The notes under the pieces: generated by a model | What the model was told of the DNA's origin: nothing | Databases searched by the model: none | Seen by the model: the letters and a program-made list of their open reading frames with translations, nothing else | Part shown: positions 12,221-23,171 of the stretch, piece after piece | Position numbering within the stretch: the first letter of the stretch is position 1 | How the letters are laid out: the number at the start of each line of letters is the position of its first letter | Assembly: GCF_000203795.2 (NCBI RefSeq) | Contig: NW_006281104.1 | Coordinates: 1,388,278-1,452,277 of the forward strand | Reading direction: 5' to 3' | Length of the DNA stretch: 64,000 bases | Source: Batrachochytrium dendrobatidis JAM81 | Lineage: Eukaryota; Chytridiomycota; Chytridiomycetes; Rhizophydiales | Position numbers and translations under genes: made by a program

Positions 12221-13449
12221 ATGCCAATGTCTACTGTACTGGATCCTTGTGTTGATTCAGTCACTCCAACTGACTCTTTTAAACCAATCGACTCTGTTTT
12301 GTCTGACCAAACATCTGAATCCAATTCATCATTACCAGTCAGCACTCCAATCACCAAGAGTCATGTGGAGTATACAACCAGTCATTCCAATCCATATTTG
12401 ATATCAACAGTCTCTGATTTACAAACAGTTGTTCCTGTAAAACTGGCAATGACTTCATTACAGTCATTGCCAGCTTCTTGTCAGAATTCAACCACTGCAT
12501 TGGGTTCTTGTACAGAATCCATGTCATTTCAATCACAACCTCGATCGCTGCCAAAAGTCGAATGTCAAGCATCTGCTCGTATTCCATCATATCATGGTCC
12601 AGGTACACATCGCTTACATATTTACTCCAACACTCACGACTCAAAAGAGCATATGGCTCTTGTTTTTGGTTCATCCATTATATCAGCATCATTAAACAAA
12701 TGGCTGGATTCAGATACTCGTGAATCGAGAATGATGAGAGGTGCCAATCCGGAATTGAAAAGGGTCGAGTCTGAACTCAATGATGATGCAGTATCACCAC
12801 TGGTACGTATTCATTCATGTTGCTTTACAGGTGAAACCATTGGTTCAATGCGATGCGACTGTGCTGAACAGTTGCAAGAAGCAATGCGAATGATGTCCAA
12901 TGCAGGAAGTGGAGTGATTCTGTATCTTATTCAAGAAGGTCGTGGAATCGGTTTAAAAAACAAACTCATGTAAGCATGTATGGGTGATGAATCAGATTGC
13001 CAAATAACTCGTACTAAATGTTCAATCACAACTTTAGGGCGTATAATTTAATCGATATGGGACATGATACGCTTTCAGCGAATGTAGCACTGGGTCATTT
13101 ACCAGATGAACGCAGTTATGCAATTGCATCTGCCATGCTAGCAGATTTGGGCGTATTCAGCATCCGACTGCTCACCAACAATCCACACAAGGTTCATGAA
13201 CTTGAAATGGATGGAATTTCAATTGTGGAACGAATTCCAATGATTCCTACATCTTGGCAGCAACGACATGAAGCACACGCCAATGGATCTGACTTTGATC
13301 AAGATGAATTGAATCATCAGCCCAATAGTATCAAGATGGGTATGCAAGATCGAGACGACTATCTAGTCGCAAAAGTCAAGCGAATGGGACATATTTTAGA
13401 TATTCCAATATCACTAACACACACTGGAAATGATGATCAGAAACAATAG
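12221..13449 (+). CDS. RIB1: GTP cyclohydrolase II (riboflavin biosynthesis, step 1)
   Basis: Converts GTP to 2,5-diamino-6-ribosylamino-4(3H)-pyrimidinone 5'-phosphate, formate and pyrophosphate, the committed step of riboflavin synthesis in the cytosol. Exons 12221-12969 and 13038-13449 give 386 residues. The RibA core is clear: [20 protein letters not shown] carries the zinc-ligand cysteines, then [20 protein letters not shown] with the catalytic region, and [18 protein letters not shown] near the C-terminus. The intron splits NKLM/AYNL exactly within the conserved block. The first ~125 residues are Ser/Thr/Val-rich and not part of the enzyme fold. An in-frame stop lies 12 bases upstream of the chosen ATG. 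A fragment of the inverted-repeat element begins right after the stop codon. Confidence 0.93.
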
Positions 13450-13800
13450 AATGAACAAGAATTGAGGACACAATGCTGTCCAATACATTGAATGGAGATT
13501 GACAGTTTATTCTGAAAACACATTGTATTTTACGTGAATACAACTGTAAAAGTATATGTAAAACAACAAGAGTTTAAGAACAATCAAACCCATGTCAAGA
13601 TTTCAATGTATGATTATACCAATCAGGACAATTTTAGTCTAAAACGATTGTTTAATCTTTTATAAAGAATGAATTGAATTAGTTTAATATTTTATAAAGA
13701 ATTGCTTATTCCAAAGCAATCGTAAAATCAATACAAAAATATCGAATACAGCAATAAACCATCAACAGATCAACTCTTGCCAACAAAACAATATTAACAA
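13450..13800. other. Intergenic between RIB1 and iPGM
   Basis: AT-rich 351 bp. Apart from the repeat fragment at its left, it contains TTTAATATTTTATAAAGAA-type sequence near 13680-13700 that could serve the downstream promoter. No exon or RNA gene seen. Confidence 0.5.
13455..13546 (+). repeat. Right-end fragment of the TIR element family
   Basis: The sequence up to TATTTTACGTGAATAC (ending near 13542) matches the right ends of the longer copies at 37418-37890 and 53933-54384, including the upstream GTCCA...GACAGTTTATT part. The left part is missing, because the RIB1 stop lies directly upstream. Confidence 0.7.
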
Positions 13801-15515
13801 ATGTCCACTCCAAAATCAACTCAAACTGTCACTAACAAGGCATGTCTGATTGTCATTGATGGTTGGGGAATTTCTCCAGAATCTGATACAGCTGGTGATG
13901 CTGTTCGCAATGCTCAGACTCCAGTCATGACGCATCTGGCTAAAACGTATCCTCACACTCCCATTGCAGCGCATGGTTTGGCTGTTGGTCTTCCAGAAGG
14001 ATTAATGGGAAACTCTGAAGTAGGCCATTTGAACATTGGAGCCGGTCGTATTGTTTATCAGGTAAAGATTGAACTGATTTCATTCAGAATACTCGACACT
14101 TGTTAAACACTTGTTAATGCTGTTTATCTTGTAGGACATTGTTCGCATTGAACTTTCTATAAAAAATAAAACTCTTCATACTCAAAAAGCTGTCGTCGAT
14201 GCATTCTCTCATGCATCACAAGGCACTGGTCGTCTGCATTTGGTTGGTCTTGTATCCGATGGTGGAGTCCATTCTCATATGAATCATTGCATCTCGCTTC
14301 TTGGTGCTGCCAAGGACGCTCAAGTCCCTGAAACTTTTATTCATTTCATTGGTGATGGTCGTGACACTTCTCCTCGCTCTGCTGCCACGTATCTTGACCA
14401 GTTGATCGCTACTACTACTCAACTCAAATATGGTAAACTTGCTACAATGGTCGGTCGTTACTACGCCATGGACAGAGATAAGAGATGGGAGCGTGTGCAG
14501 ATCGCTTATGATGCATTGGTTCATGGTGTTGGTGAACACGCTCTCAATCCTCGCGATGCCTTGCAAGCAAGATATGCTGCCGATCAAACTGACGAGTTTT
14601 TGAAACCCATTATTCTTTGTCCCGATCTGACTGGTACAATCCAATCGGGCGACTCTGTCATTCTCTTCAACTATCGCAGTGATCGTATGCGTGAACTTTC
14701 TCTTGCTCTCATGGCAAAAGATGCTACTGACATGCCATTCGAATCTAAAACTCCTCCTCCAACCGGACTGTACATTGCCTCCATGACCCAATACAAGGCT
14801 GATTTCCCCTTTCCAACCATCTTCCCTCCACAAACCATGGACAATGTCCTGGGCGAATGGCTGGACAAAATGAGCATTTCTCAATGCCATGTTGCTGAAA
14901 CAGAAAAGTATGCTCACGTAACCTTCTTTTTCAATGGCGGTACCGAGGCTCAGTATGCATTGGAGGACCGTGAGCTGATTGCTTCGCCAAAGGTTGCCAC
15001 TTATGATCTCAAACCAGAAATGAGTGCAATCGAGGTGGCCAACAAGGTATGTCTGAATGGTTCAATTCTTTAAATGATCAATCTTGACCAGTGATCTATT
15101 TGATCTTGAACAGGTTGCTCATGTGGTTGAGTCGCAAAAGTATCCATTTGTAATGTGTAATTTTGCACCACCAGATATGGTGGGTCATACAGGCATGTAC
15201 GAAAAAGCTATTTTAGGAGTCGAGGCAACCGACCGTGGTATTGGCATCATTTATGAGGCCTGCAAACGTGCTGGATACACGCTGTTTGTCACTTCAGACC
15301 ACGGCAATGCCGAAAAAATGTTTGGTGATGATGGCCAACCTCATACTGCCCATACTTGCAACCCTGTTCCCTTTATCATGACTACAAACAAGAAACAATT
15401 TGCTGTTTGCGAGAGTGATATTGGCTCGTTATGTGATGTTGCACCCACTGTGCTGGAGTTTATGGGTTTGGAAATTCCCATTGAAATGACTGGAAAATCG
15501 ATATTGAAGCATTAA
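13801..15515 (+). CDS. gpmI: 2,3-bisphosphoglycerate-independent phosphoglycerate mutase
   Basis: Interconverts 3- and 2-phosphoglycerate in glycolysis through a metal-bound phosphoserine, with no bisphosphoglycerate cofactor. Exons 13801-14061, 14135-15046 and 15114-15515, 524 residues, normal for the family. Motifs: VIDGWG (metal-binding Asp), [15 protein letters not shown] with the catalytic serine, [51 protein letters not shown] and HTCNPVPFI. All metal ligands appear intact. Yeast and animals use the unrelated cofactor-dependent enzyme, while many filamentous and zoosporic fungi have this one. Both introns fall between conserved blocks and keep phase 0. Confidence 0.96.
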
Positions 15516-17152
15516 ACAATCATTTATGTGTTTCTATATGCTGGCTATTGTTTTAAATTCTTGGTAAAACGTATAATATGCAAGTCACCATCGCATTCGC
15601 GTAAATAGAACACTGAATAAGAGTGTCAGTATAGCAAACAGTCAGATCCTCCCATGACAATTGTGATATCCGTTTGTTTCATCTGCTCAAATGAGTGTCG
15701 ACATGAAAAACATTGTTTGGTAGATGGTTTGCCTCACAATCTCTTTGGCTAAACAAACAATGGTTTTCTCATAACAAATGCGTCAGATAAACAGGCCAAC
15801 ACCTCATCAGCTGTAAACCTGTTGTGCAAATAGCTGTATTCAATCATGCATAATAGACTGATGCAACCAGATATAAATAACATTCACCATCATCTGGATG
15901 CTAATGCGTGTATAGTGATTGTGTGCAGACAAAGGGAAATGAGTCTAGGTTTAAGATTGCTCATCTCTCGACTCATTCAATAGATTATCACTGCTGCCGA
16001 AACTGTTCTTGATTGCATTCCACATGTATAATCTCGCGCTGGCAAAACGATTCAAGATATCCATGAGTAAATGAATTTTATGTTGAATGGCTGGTAGCAA
16101 GCAATTTTGTAAGAATCAAAGCACTGTTGCAAAATCCAATCACGGTTTGCCATGTAACCACTCGTTCTTGGGATACCGACACGAGGGGAAATGCGTTTTG
16201 TAGACGCTTCGGATTGGCTGGGAAAAAGACGGATGCTCTTTTACTTCAAACATAAGTTGATGTCGTGTGTCTAACGAAAGAAACCTGATCTAGTGAGATG
16301 ATGTTTGCCGGCTGCTATTCCTGTCAAAACAGCGTACTCACGTTTTGTCATCTTTGAGGATCTGTTTGTTTGGTGCCAAAGTACGCTTGCTTGATCAGAG
16401 AGATGCATCTGTTTGACAGAGCTGTTGTAGGGCAGAAACAATTCGAGTCATATCCACCCCTTTTGTTTGCTGAACTACCTGAACAACATGTTGCTACCCC
16501 GCATCCGTAAGGATTGAGACATGTGCATTATTTAGATGTTGCAGCACAATCAGCGCAGATGCTAATACTTGCGCTCGCGTTCGTACAACTGCTTCTCAGC
16601 AATAATCAACGCTAATCTAAAGCAATCGTGCAACTCTACAAACTAATATTCATGTTTTTGAAAGACTGTAACGTTAGTTGACTTGATGCCATTAAAGTGT
16701 TTTCAAAGTATGATATAATTGAGTTGAAATACAAATAAATATTTCTACATTCTCATCCCCATCGTTCTAGACGCAATTACTAGTATTACCTCGACTATTT
16801 TCCCAGAAAAATGTTTTTTGGCACTCCTGGGCCATATTGTGAACATGTGTTCCAATTATCTTGTTTACCAAGTACATTGGGTAGAATGCTCTTTAATTTT
16901 GTATATCCTTGGCAAAATTGATTTTCTATTGATCCCCCTGTATGATACCAATGCCATAGCAATGTTTGATTTTAGCTGAACTGGCCCGTCAGTCTCGTAT
17001 TTTGGTAAACGCTAGATCAACTGCTATAAATTCAACCCATATCTTGCTCCAATTCCCATTATCTATTCAATCCACAAATCTTTACTAATACCCAACTGCC
17101 TACTATAAACCTGGGAACCTGATTTTTTTATTCTATACCTTTTAGTTTAATT
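15516..17152. other. Long gene-free stretch upstream of secreted protease
   Basis: About 1.6 kb with no supported exon on either strand. A possible element end (GCATTCGCGTAAATAG, near 15593) and a copy of the second repeat family (about 16590-16745) lie here. A TATAAATTC string near 17031, about 120 bp before the protease start, is a candidate TATA box. Confidence 0.55.
16590..16745 (+). repeat. Repeat family 2, copy 1 (partial)
   Basis: The segment CTAATCTAAAGCAATCGTGCA...TTTGAAAGACTGTAAC...GTTGAAATACAAATAAATATT matches 20620-20750 (CCAATCTAAGTCAATCGTGCA...GTTGAAATATAAATAAATATT) and, more weakly, 63315-63440. All three are in the same orientation. I see no terminal repeats and no coding. 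Confidence 0.6.
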
Positions 17153-20100
17153 ATGCTTTACTCTACTACCTTAATTCTGGCCGGACTTTCCTGTATCTCT
17201 AGCCACGCGGTATCCACTGACACGCACCATGATGTCCCTGCCGACTTTGCTAATGCAACCTCGACTCAAGGCGATGAGTTTGGATCTGCAACTACCTACA
17301 CCGCGTACTCTGCTACTCCTTTGGTCAAGACTCCAGCCGGCTATGGCCCTGAATCGTCTGGAACACAGACAGCATCAACCATGAACTCATTCGAGTGGCT
17401 AGAAAGCACTGCCACCATGACTTCCACGGCTGCTGACAATCTGACACCCTACTCCAACTATCCTGCCGAGTATCCTGTTTCTTCTACTGACGTGAAATTT
17501 GAAACTGAGTTCAAGTCAGTTGCTACCTATACTGCTTCGGATCTACAAACAACATCTACTTTCAGCGCTCCTGAACCAACAGAAACTGCTCTGCCAACTC
17601 CAAAACAATCGGAATTTACACTCCTCGAGGAAGATCGCAAATCGGGCCGACTTGTCTTTATTCCTTACACTGCCGAGCAGCGCAATAACATTCTGACCAA
17701 TATCGAAACAGCTATTCCAGCCTATTTTAACAAGGAATCCAAGGTCCCCTATAAAGACTATAAAATCTATCTTGATCAAATTTTCAAGTACTTCCGTTCC
17801 AATATTACTGATGCTGAATTCCAACTTGGACTTTCCGAGGCCTTTACGTATCTCCACGATTACCAAACCTTATTTACCATGTCGGGTCCTTATTCATGCT
17901 TTCTCGCTACAACCGGATTGAAATTCCAGATGGTAAATGAAAAGACTGACAGCTGGAAAGTTGAGCCAACCGTTGTTGTTTCGGAGGTTACGACTGATCC
18001 CCACCGTGTCAGTCTGCATGGTTCAGCATACACTCAAATCCAGCAAGGCGATATACTTTACTCCATCAATGGTCTCAATTTCACAGACTGGGAAAATTCA
18101 AATTGGTTCAATTATAGCTTCTTCAGCAAAAAGTCATCTAGTTTTCAATACGCTTCTTTGGAGATGCTTCATGCTATGGGTGGTGGCAGTACTCCACTTC
18201 CTACAGACGATTCTATACATTTTGAATTTAAATCTGGTTCAAAGAATGGCACAATGTACTCTGTCGAGGTTCCATATGTCAATTACCGGGACGACGAATG
18301 CTGGAATATGTCAAGCACGCTTTACAAAAATTTGACTGGTGTAACGCTTGCCGGTACTCCTGCTGCTGAAAGTCTCCATGATACCGAGTCGCTACCGTTT
18401 ACGTACAACACGCCGTACCATGGCAACCTTGTGTTTAAAAAACGTGGTGATTCTGTTCGGGATAAGCTTTACCAACTGGAAATGCATGGTGCTACTTTGC
18501 CAACGACCAACAGCACCAGTAATACCACGGATTCAACTGCTGCTCATGCCTTGAACTCGACTGCTGCATTTACACTTCACTCGACAGCCTCTGAACATAT
18601 CAAATGGGGTATCTGGAGCCCGCTAGACAAGAATTTGGCTGTGGTTCGTCTTGATACATTTATGCCATCTGTAAACCATTCTACACTGACTCCAGTTGCA
18701 GACACATTGGAAGTGCTTCGATACCTCCTCACCCATCAACTCAAATACACCCGTGCACTAGTTTTAGATATCCGTTCCAACTCTGGTGGTTTATACGACT
18801 TTGCCTCGCAGATTCCACAGTTTTTTAAACCTGACCATCATCCACTTCAAATGCAGTACTTGGTCAACAATGCCACCTATTCACTGTTTGTCAATCACAC
18901 GAGTGTAGCAAGCCCGTTTTACAATGCATGGTTGTCCACACCACCTGGCAGCAACTACACGACCATGATTGACATTGTGCCGATGCAAAGTGTCAATCTG
19001 ATTGGACAAATGTACCTTCGTCCAATGGGAGTTTTCAACAATGGTGGATGCTATTCTGCATGCGAGATGTTTACAGCTAGTATTCAAGACCACAATATTG
19101 GAACTGTGTTTGGCGAAGATGGACAAACTAGTGGAAGTGGAAGCCTTTCTTTTGATACTCAGGATCTTGTCAGTCACAACCCGGTTGATTTTACTCCAGC
19201 ACCCTACACATCTAACCTGACATCTCCCGATGGTCAAACCAAAGCTTATAGTGATTTTAGCGTCGCGGTTGCACAGGTTGTACGCGGTGCACGATTTGTT
19301 GGACTTCCGATTGAAGAGATGGGTGTCTACACTGATGTACTTGTTCGACCCACTCATTCAGATCTTCAGCCCAACGCAACAACAAATACTCAATTGGATC
19401 GGATTGCTGATTATCTTGTTCAAACGGGTAACTCCACCAAACAAAACCAGCTTCATTTTGTCGCTGAGCCCTATTTGTCTGAAATCATTGCAGGTCCATT
19501 TACACTCACCTGCGAGGTTGCCGGAATGGACAATGTTACCCTGTACAATACTGACGGGTTGGTTTTATCAAGCGTCACCACCAATCAGACCAACATTCAC
19601 AATGTATCCATTACGGCTGATACCAAGTATACTGAATTAGGGAATAACCATGTGATGCTTGTTGGATCCTCTAACGGCTCACAGGTGCTCAAAACGTATA
19701 GAGAGGTACGAGTTGTTCCAACCCGCGCGAACCACCATAATCTTCTCTCGAGCAATTTCACACTCGGTAATGTGTCGACGCATGTTGGTGTATACAATCA
19801 TCCTTTAACTCGGTCAGATCAAGGATGGAATAAACAGGGCGAAGCTTGGGTGGTCAATACCAATACAACCAATACACTGGGTGTAGATACTACCCTCGAA
19901 TCCTTTTTTGTCTCGCCTGTTGGTTCTAATGTAACGGTTGCAATACACGCCAATGTAGATTGCACACCTGCGCATGATTTTGTATACATCAAGGTTCGTC
20001 ATGCTAATGGACTGATTGAACCTTTTTTCACAAGCACTTTCGACCCATCTACACGTAGTGTGGGTATAAGTGGTCGAAATAAAACAGTTGATGAGGCGTT

Positions 20101-20239
20101 TACTTTCACCGCCATCACTGATTCATTCTCAGTCATGCTGCAATTTGTCTCGAATGCAGGCAGTCTATCCAACGTAATTGTGCATTCAATGGCTGTGTCT
20201 ACAGCCATTGAATCTAGTTTTCGACCAAGGTCGGTTTAA
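17153..20239 (+). CDS. Secreted S41-type (CPAF-like) serine protease, single exon
   Basis: Predicted secreted peptidase of 1028 residues with no intron. The N-terminus MLYSTTLILAGLSCISSHAV is a good signal peptide, followed by ~130 Ser/Thr-rich residues. A PDZ-like stretch QIQQGDILYSINGLNFTDW lies near residue 300. The tail-specific protease core shows ALVLDIRSNSGGLYDFASQI (like the S41 DxRxNxGG) near 540, and NNGGCYSACEMFTASI near 630, where the Ser of YSACE is the expected nucleophile. The last ~250 residues look like a beta-rich extracellular domain with many N-glycosylation sequons. The family is known from filamentous fungi and is expanded in Batrachochytrium. The substrate is unknown. 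Its lack of introns contrasts with nearly every neighbour, and it sits next to another secreted protease. Confidence 0.82.
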   Translation: MLYSTTLILAGLSCISSHAVSTDTHHDVPADFANATSTQGDEFGSATTYTAYSATPLVKTPAGYGPESSGTQTASTMNSFEWLESTATMTSTAADNLTPYSNYPAEYPVSSTDVKFETEFKSVATYTASDLQTTSTFSAPEPTETALPTPKQSEFTLLEEDRKSGRLVFIPYTAEQRNNILTNIETAIPAYFNKESKVPYKDYKIYLDQIFKYFRSNITDAEFQLGLSEAFTYLHDYQTLFTMSGPYSCFLATTGLKFQMVNEKTDSWKVEPTVVVSEVTTDPHRVSLHGSAYTQIQQGDILYSINGLNFTDWENSNWFNYSFFSKKSSSFQYASLEMLHAMGGGSTPLPTDDSIHFEFKSGSKNGTMYSVEVPYVNYRDDECWNMSSTLYKNLTGVTLAGTPAAESLHDTESLPFTYNTPYHGNLVFKKRGDSVRDKLYQLEMHGATLPTTNSTSNTTDSTAAHALNSTAAFTLHSTASEHIKWGIWSPLDKNLAVVRLDTFMPSVNHSTLTPVADTLEVLRYLLTHQLKYTRALVLDIRSNSGGLYDFASQIPQFFKPDHHPLQMQYLVNNATYSLFVNHTSVASPFYNAWLSTPPGSNYTTMIDIVPMQSVNLIGQMYLRPMGVFNNGGCYSACEMFTASIQDHNIGTVFGEDGQTSGSGSLSFDTQDLVSHNPVDFTPAPYTSNLTSPDGQTKAYSDFSVAVAQVVRGARFVGLPIEEMGVYTDVLVRPTHSDLQPNATTNTQLDRIADYLVQTGNSTKQNQLHFVAEPYLSEIIAGPFTLTCEVAGMDNVTLYNTDGLVLSSVTTNQTNIHNVSITADTKYTELGNNHVMLVGSSNGSQVLKTYREVRVVPTRANHHNLLSSNFTLGNVSTHVGVYNHPLTRSDQGWNKQGEAWVVNTNTTNTLGVDTTLESFFVSPVGSNVTVAIHANVDCTPAHDFVYIKVRHANGLIEPFFTSTFDPSTRSVGISGRNKTVDEAFTFTAITDSFSVMLQFVSNAGSLSNVIVHSMAVSTAIESSFRPRSV

Positions 20240-21089
20240 AATAAAGTCCATCAAATTACAGTTTTAATACATGAATTTAAACATTGTTTCAATGAGAATT
20301 GGTGGATGCAGTGGGTTTGGCATCAAATTAAACCTTGAAAACTAATGTAGATCTAGCGATAATGAGTATGAAGATGAAGAAATGAATGGGATTGCCAACA
20401 ACCATTGTTCTTGTTTTGCAAATATCAATACTGTTTGTCTGCTGATTGAAACGGCAAGGGTATTTATCATTCGTGTCTTGCATACCGCGTCAACAATCCA
20501 ATTTGCAGTTCCTATCGATTCAATATAAAACAATATCACTTGTCTGGTCTAGCAACGACTACTTGCTGATTCTAGCCTTGTTTTGACCCAAGATCTCAGT
20601 GTTCCACTTGTATAGTATACACCAATCTAAGTCAATCGTGCAGTATACAAACCAAAAACTTGTTTTCAAAATGCTACAACAGCAGCTTGGTTGATGCTAC
20701 CAAAATATTTTCAAAATGAAATTGAATTGTTGAAATATAAATAAATATTTTCTTCTGCTCTCATTTTTTTGTCTTTTACTTTAACTGCATAATTTACCAT
20801 ATTAGTATTTAGCCACCAGTGAAATTCTGATTGCATGATACCAAGCACAGATAGAATCATCGTTACCCGTAGATATAGCAATATGAACTAGAATAAGCAT
20901 TCAAGACAATAATAGTGTAGAGCGAATTTTAATATGGCCAATCAAGGGTGTATAGTTGGGGAAACCATTGTGGCTAAGGGTAGTGTATAGATCACATGAA
21001 TGCATGTCAGAATCGAGGCGTTACATACATCCAACTTGTAGATATAAAAGATTGCAAACAGATCGTATCAACAACAACAAGAATTAAAA
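20240..21089. other. Intergenic between the two secreted protease genes
   Basis: 850 bp, AT-rich, without a supported exon. Most of it (about 20370-20760) is copy 2 of the second repeat family. The 3' part leads into the aspartyl protease promoter, with ATATAAAAG near 21040 as a possible TATA element. Confidence 0.55.
20370..20760 (+). repeat. Repeat family 2, copy 2
   Basis: Resembles 63055-63440 along most of its length: GCCAACAACCATTGTTCTTG versus GTCAGCAACCATCATTCTTG, GTTCCTATCGATTCAATATA versus GTTCCTTTCAATTAAATATA, then AGTGTTCCACTTGTATA versus GGTGTTCCACCTACATA. Its right third also matches 16620-16745. Divergence is considerable, and borders are approximate. Confidence 0.55.
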
Positions 21090-22601
21090 ATGGGTTTTTA
21101 CGCTATTTCCGTGTTGGTGATGATGCTGGTAATAAACAGCACTGCTGTTCGTGTTCCACTCTACCGCTCATCTCGATCTGCCAGTGTATTCAACCCAGCT
21201 AAAAGTGCTAATATTCCCATCACCAGTACTCAAGCTGCCTGCTTTATGATCAATCTCGATGTAGATGACGGCACTGTAAGTTATTGTGTTGAACTTGTCA
21301 AAGATTCAGTAAGCACATTGAGATTGAACAAGAATTATGTTTTGATCTACTTGATCTACTGTGTTAGTTTAATGTGATGGTGGACACCGGATCGTCGGAC
21401 ACGGTTATCCCAGTGAAAAATCTCAACAACTACAATGGTCCGACTTTGGACTATATGGGCCAGCCTAATGCAAAAATGATCTCAGGATCGTATGCATCAA
21501 AAGCTGGATGGACAGGATATGGTCTTTCCTTGTTTGTAGGTCTTAGTGGAACTGACACGACTGCTGATAATGCACCTATTGTCAATGCTATTCGCCAAAC
21601 TGCCAACCCAATATTTATCGATGGACAAGACACTCAAGGACTATTGGGTTTGGCCTACTCTGCAGCAGCAGTTTACAAAACTAATCCGTCAACGGTAATG
21701 GATGCATGGGTTGCTGCTGGCCAATTTGCTAAAAACGAGGTTGCGTTTCGTGCTTGCCCTTGGGAAAAGGAAAGCCAAAGTTCAATTGATTTCGGAAACA
21801 CCCAACCAGTGAATAACTGTGGAAAAAATGGAAGTCCTAACGTATGGGTCAAGTCACCCGAACAAGGTTTGTTTTCCGTAGATATCAAAGGAATCTCTGT
21901 CCATGGAACCCCAGTCAGGCTTCCCAGTGCATTTCAAAGAAATGGCCGATTGTCCATTATCGACTCGTGCACAACTGATTTGAAACTACCTGGCAATGTG
22001 ATAAATGCTATTCGCGATATTATGATTCGACTGGGCGGATTTCCTCCATTGAATACCGCCAGGACTCCCGCACCACCAACTAGACCCATTAATTTGGCTT
22101 TGCTTCCGTCAATTACTTTCCATATTGCTACTGGTGGTGCTATGAGAAGCGCTCCTGGATCTACCATTTCTGTCACAATCGGTCCCCAACAATACCTTAT
22201 TTACCGTCCTGGATACTGGTGTAAGCCATCATATTTATTTTAATGTATGCTTGATGATTCCCATTGCTCATACACGCATTATTTGTATTGTTTCCAACAG
22301 ACCAAATGGCAGCGTTTAGATCCGACGATGATTCTGTCATTCTCGGTGGTCCTTTCTTTACCTCTCTCAACATTGTACACGATCGCACCAACCACCAGAT
22401 TGGTTTATCTCTTGGTTGCGGATGTGATTCGGCCCAAGAAGATTTCCCCAAAATTGTTGGGACAAATGGCATGCAATGGAGTCCAAAAAGGTAAACCATA
22501 TAAACAGATATATTCCCAACTGTGTATTTCCAAAATTCTAACCAAGACGAGCCATTTTTGATATGTTTAGTCCAAACGGTATTTTTCCTCCCAGACGCTG
22601 A
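21090..22601 (+). CDS. Secreted pepsin-like (A1) aspartyl protease with unusual second active-site motif
   Basis: Predicted secreted aspartyl protease. Exons 21090-21275, 21368-22220 and 22301-22490 plus 22571-22601. If the last intron is not removed, translation stops at 22494 instead. The protein is about 410-420 residues. It has a signal peptide (MGFYAISVLVMMLVINSTAV), first catalytic motif MVDTGSSDTVIP (Asp68), and the C-terminal hallmark SVILGGPFFTSLNIVHDRTNHQIGL. The second motif reads IIDSCTTDLKLP (Asp261), with Cys in place of the usual Gly of D-T/S-G. This may alter or abolish activity, or belong to a lineage-specific subfamily. It lies downstream of the S41 protease in the same orientation. 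Chytrids related to Batrachochytrium have many such genes. Start: first ATG after a TATA-like stretch, giving a clean signal peptide. Confidence 0.83.
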
Positions 22602-23171
22602 TTCAAGAGTAGACCAGGTTGGATAATAAAACCTCATGGCATCAGTGCATGTTTGCCTTTATATATCCCTTTTAATTTTTCCGTTTAAATAAAAACTGTT
22701 TTGATAAACGATCATCACAGCATATATATTGGCAACCCATTCATTTTAACATCCGTATTCACGTAAATGGAATATTTCTAGTGATTGTCTTGCGCTTTCT
22801 TGATAGAAATGAGCTACACCACTTGTTTAGTTCTTCAATAACATAGTCCATGATACAAATTGAACTAGTTTTGAAGTGAAATTGTCCTGAATTCATGCAT
22901 TGAAATCAGATATTAAGTTTGATTGTTTTCAGTCAAACTCATCTTATATTCTATTCTAAAAAAGCAAAGATTGCACGTTTTGGGGTACAATTGCTGTTTG
23001 CATACCAATCATTAAGAAAAGGATCAACCAATTAAAAGTTCCAAATGCACATGTTGCTCAGTAAACTGACCAATCATCTCACAAGATTGGCTGTTTATTC
23101 TGCAGATATTCCTATTTAGCACTCTGTTTTACGTGAATACGGCAGTGAAGGAGCATGACAAAAGAATACTA
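22602..23171. other. Intergenic with a full TIR element
   Basis: 570 bp between convergent genes. 22753-23142 is a near-complete copy of the inverted-repeat element. The remainder is AT-rich 3' flank with no exon seen. Confidence 0.6.
22753..23142 (+). mobile_element. TIR element copy A (MITE-like, ~390 bp)
   Basis: Begins CCGTATTCACGTAAATGG and ends TTTTACGTGAATACGG, an inverted-repeat pair. Inside it shares ordered blocks with the other copies: CTTGCGCTTTCTTGATAGAAAT near the left, AAAGATTGCACGTTTTGGGG in the middle, and GTCAGTAAACT...GGCTGTTTATTCTGCAGATATTCCTATTTAG before the right end. No open frame of note, so it would be non-autonomous. Confidence 0.8.

Noticed and set aside
18881..19357. 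158-codon minus-strand frame inside the S41 protease gene
   Set aside because: Antisense by-product of the long coding exon. The sense frame has clear catalytic motifs.
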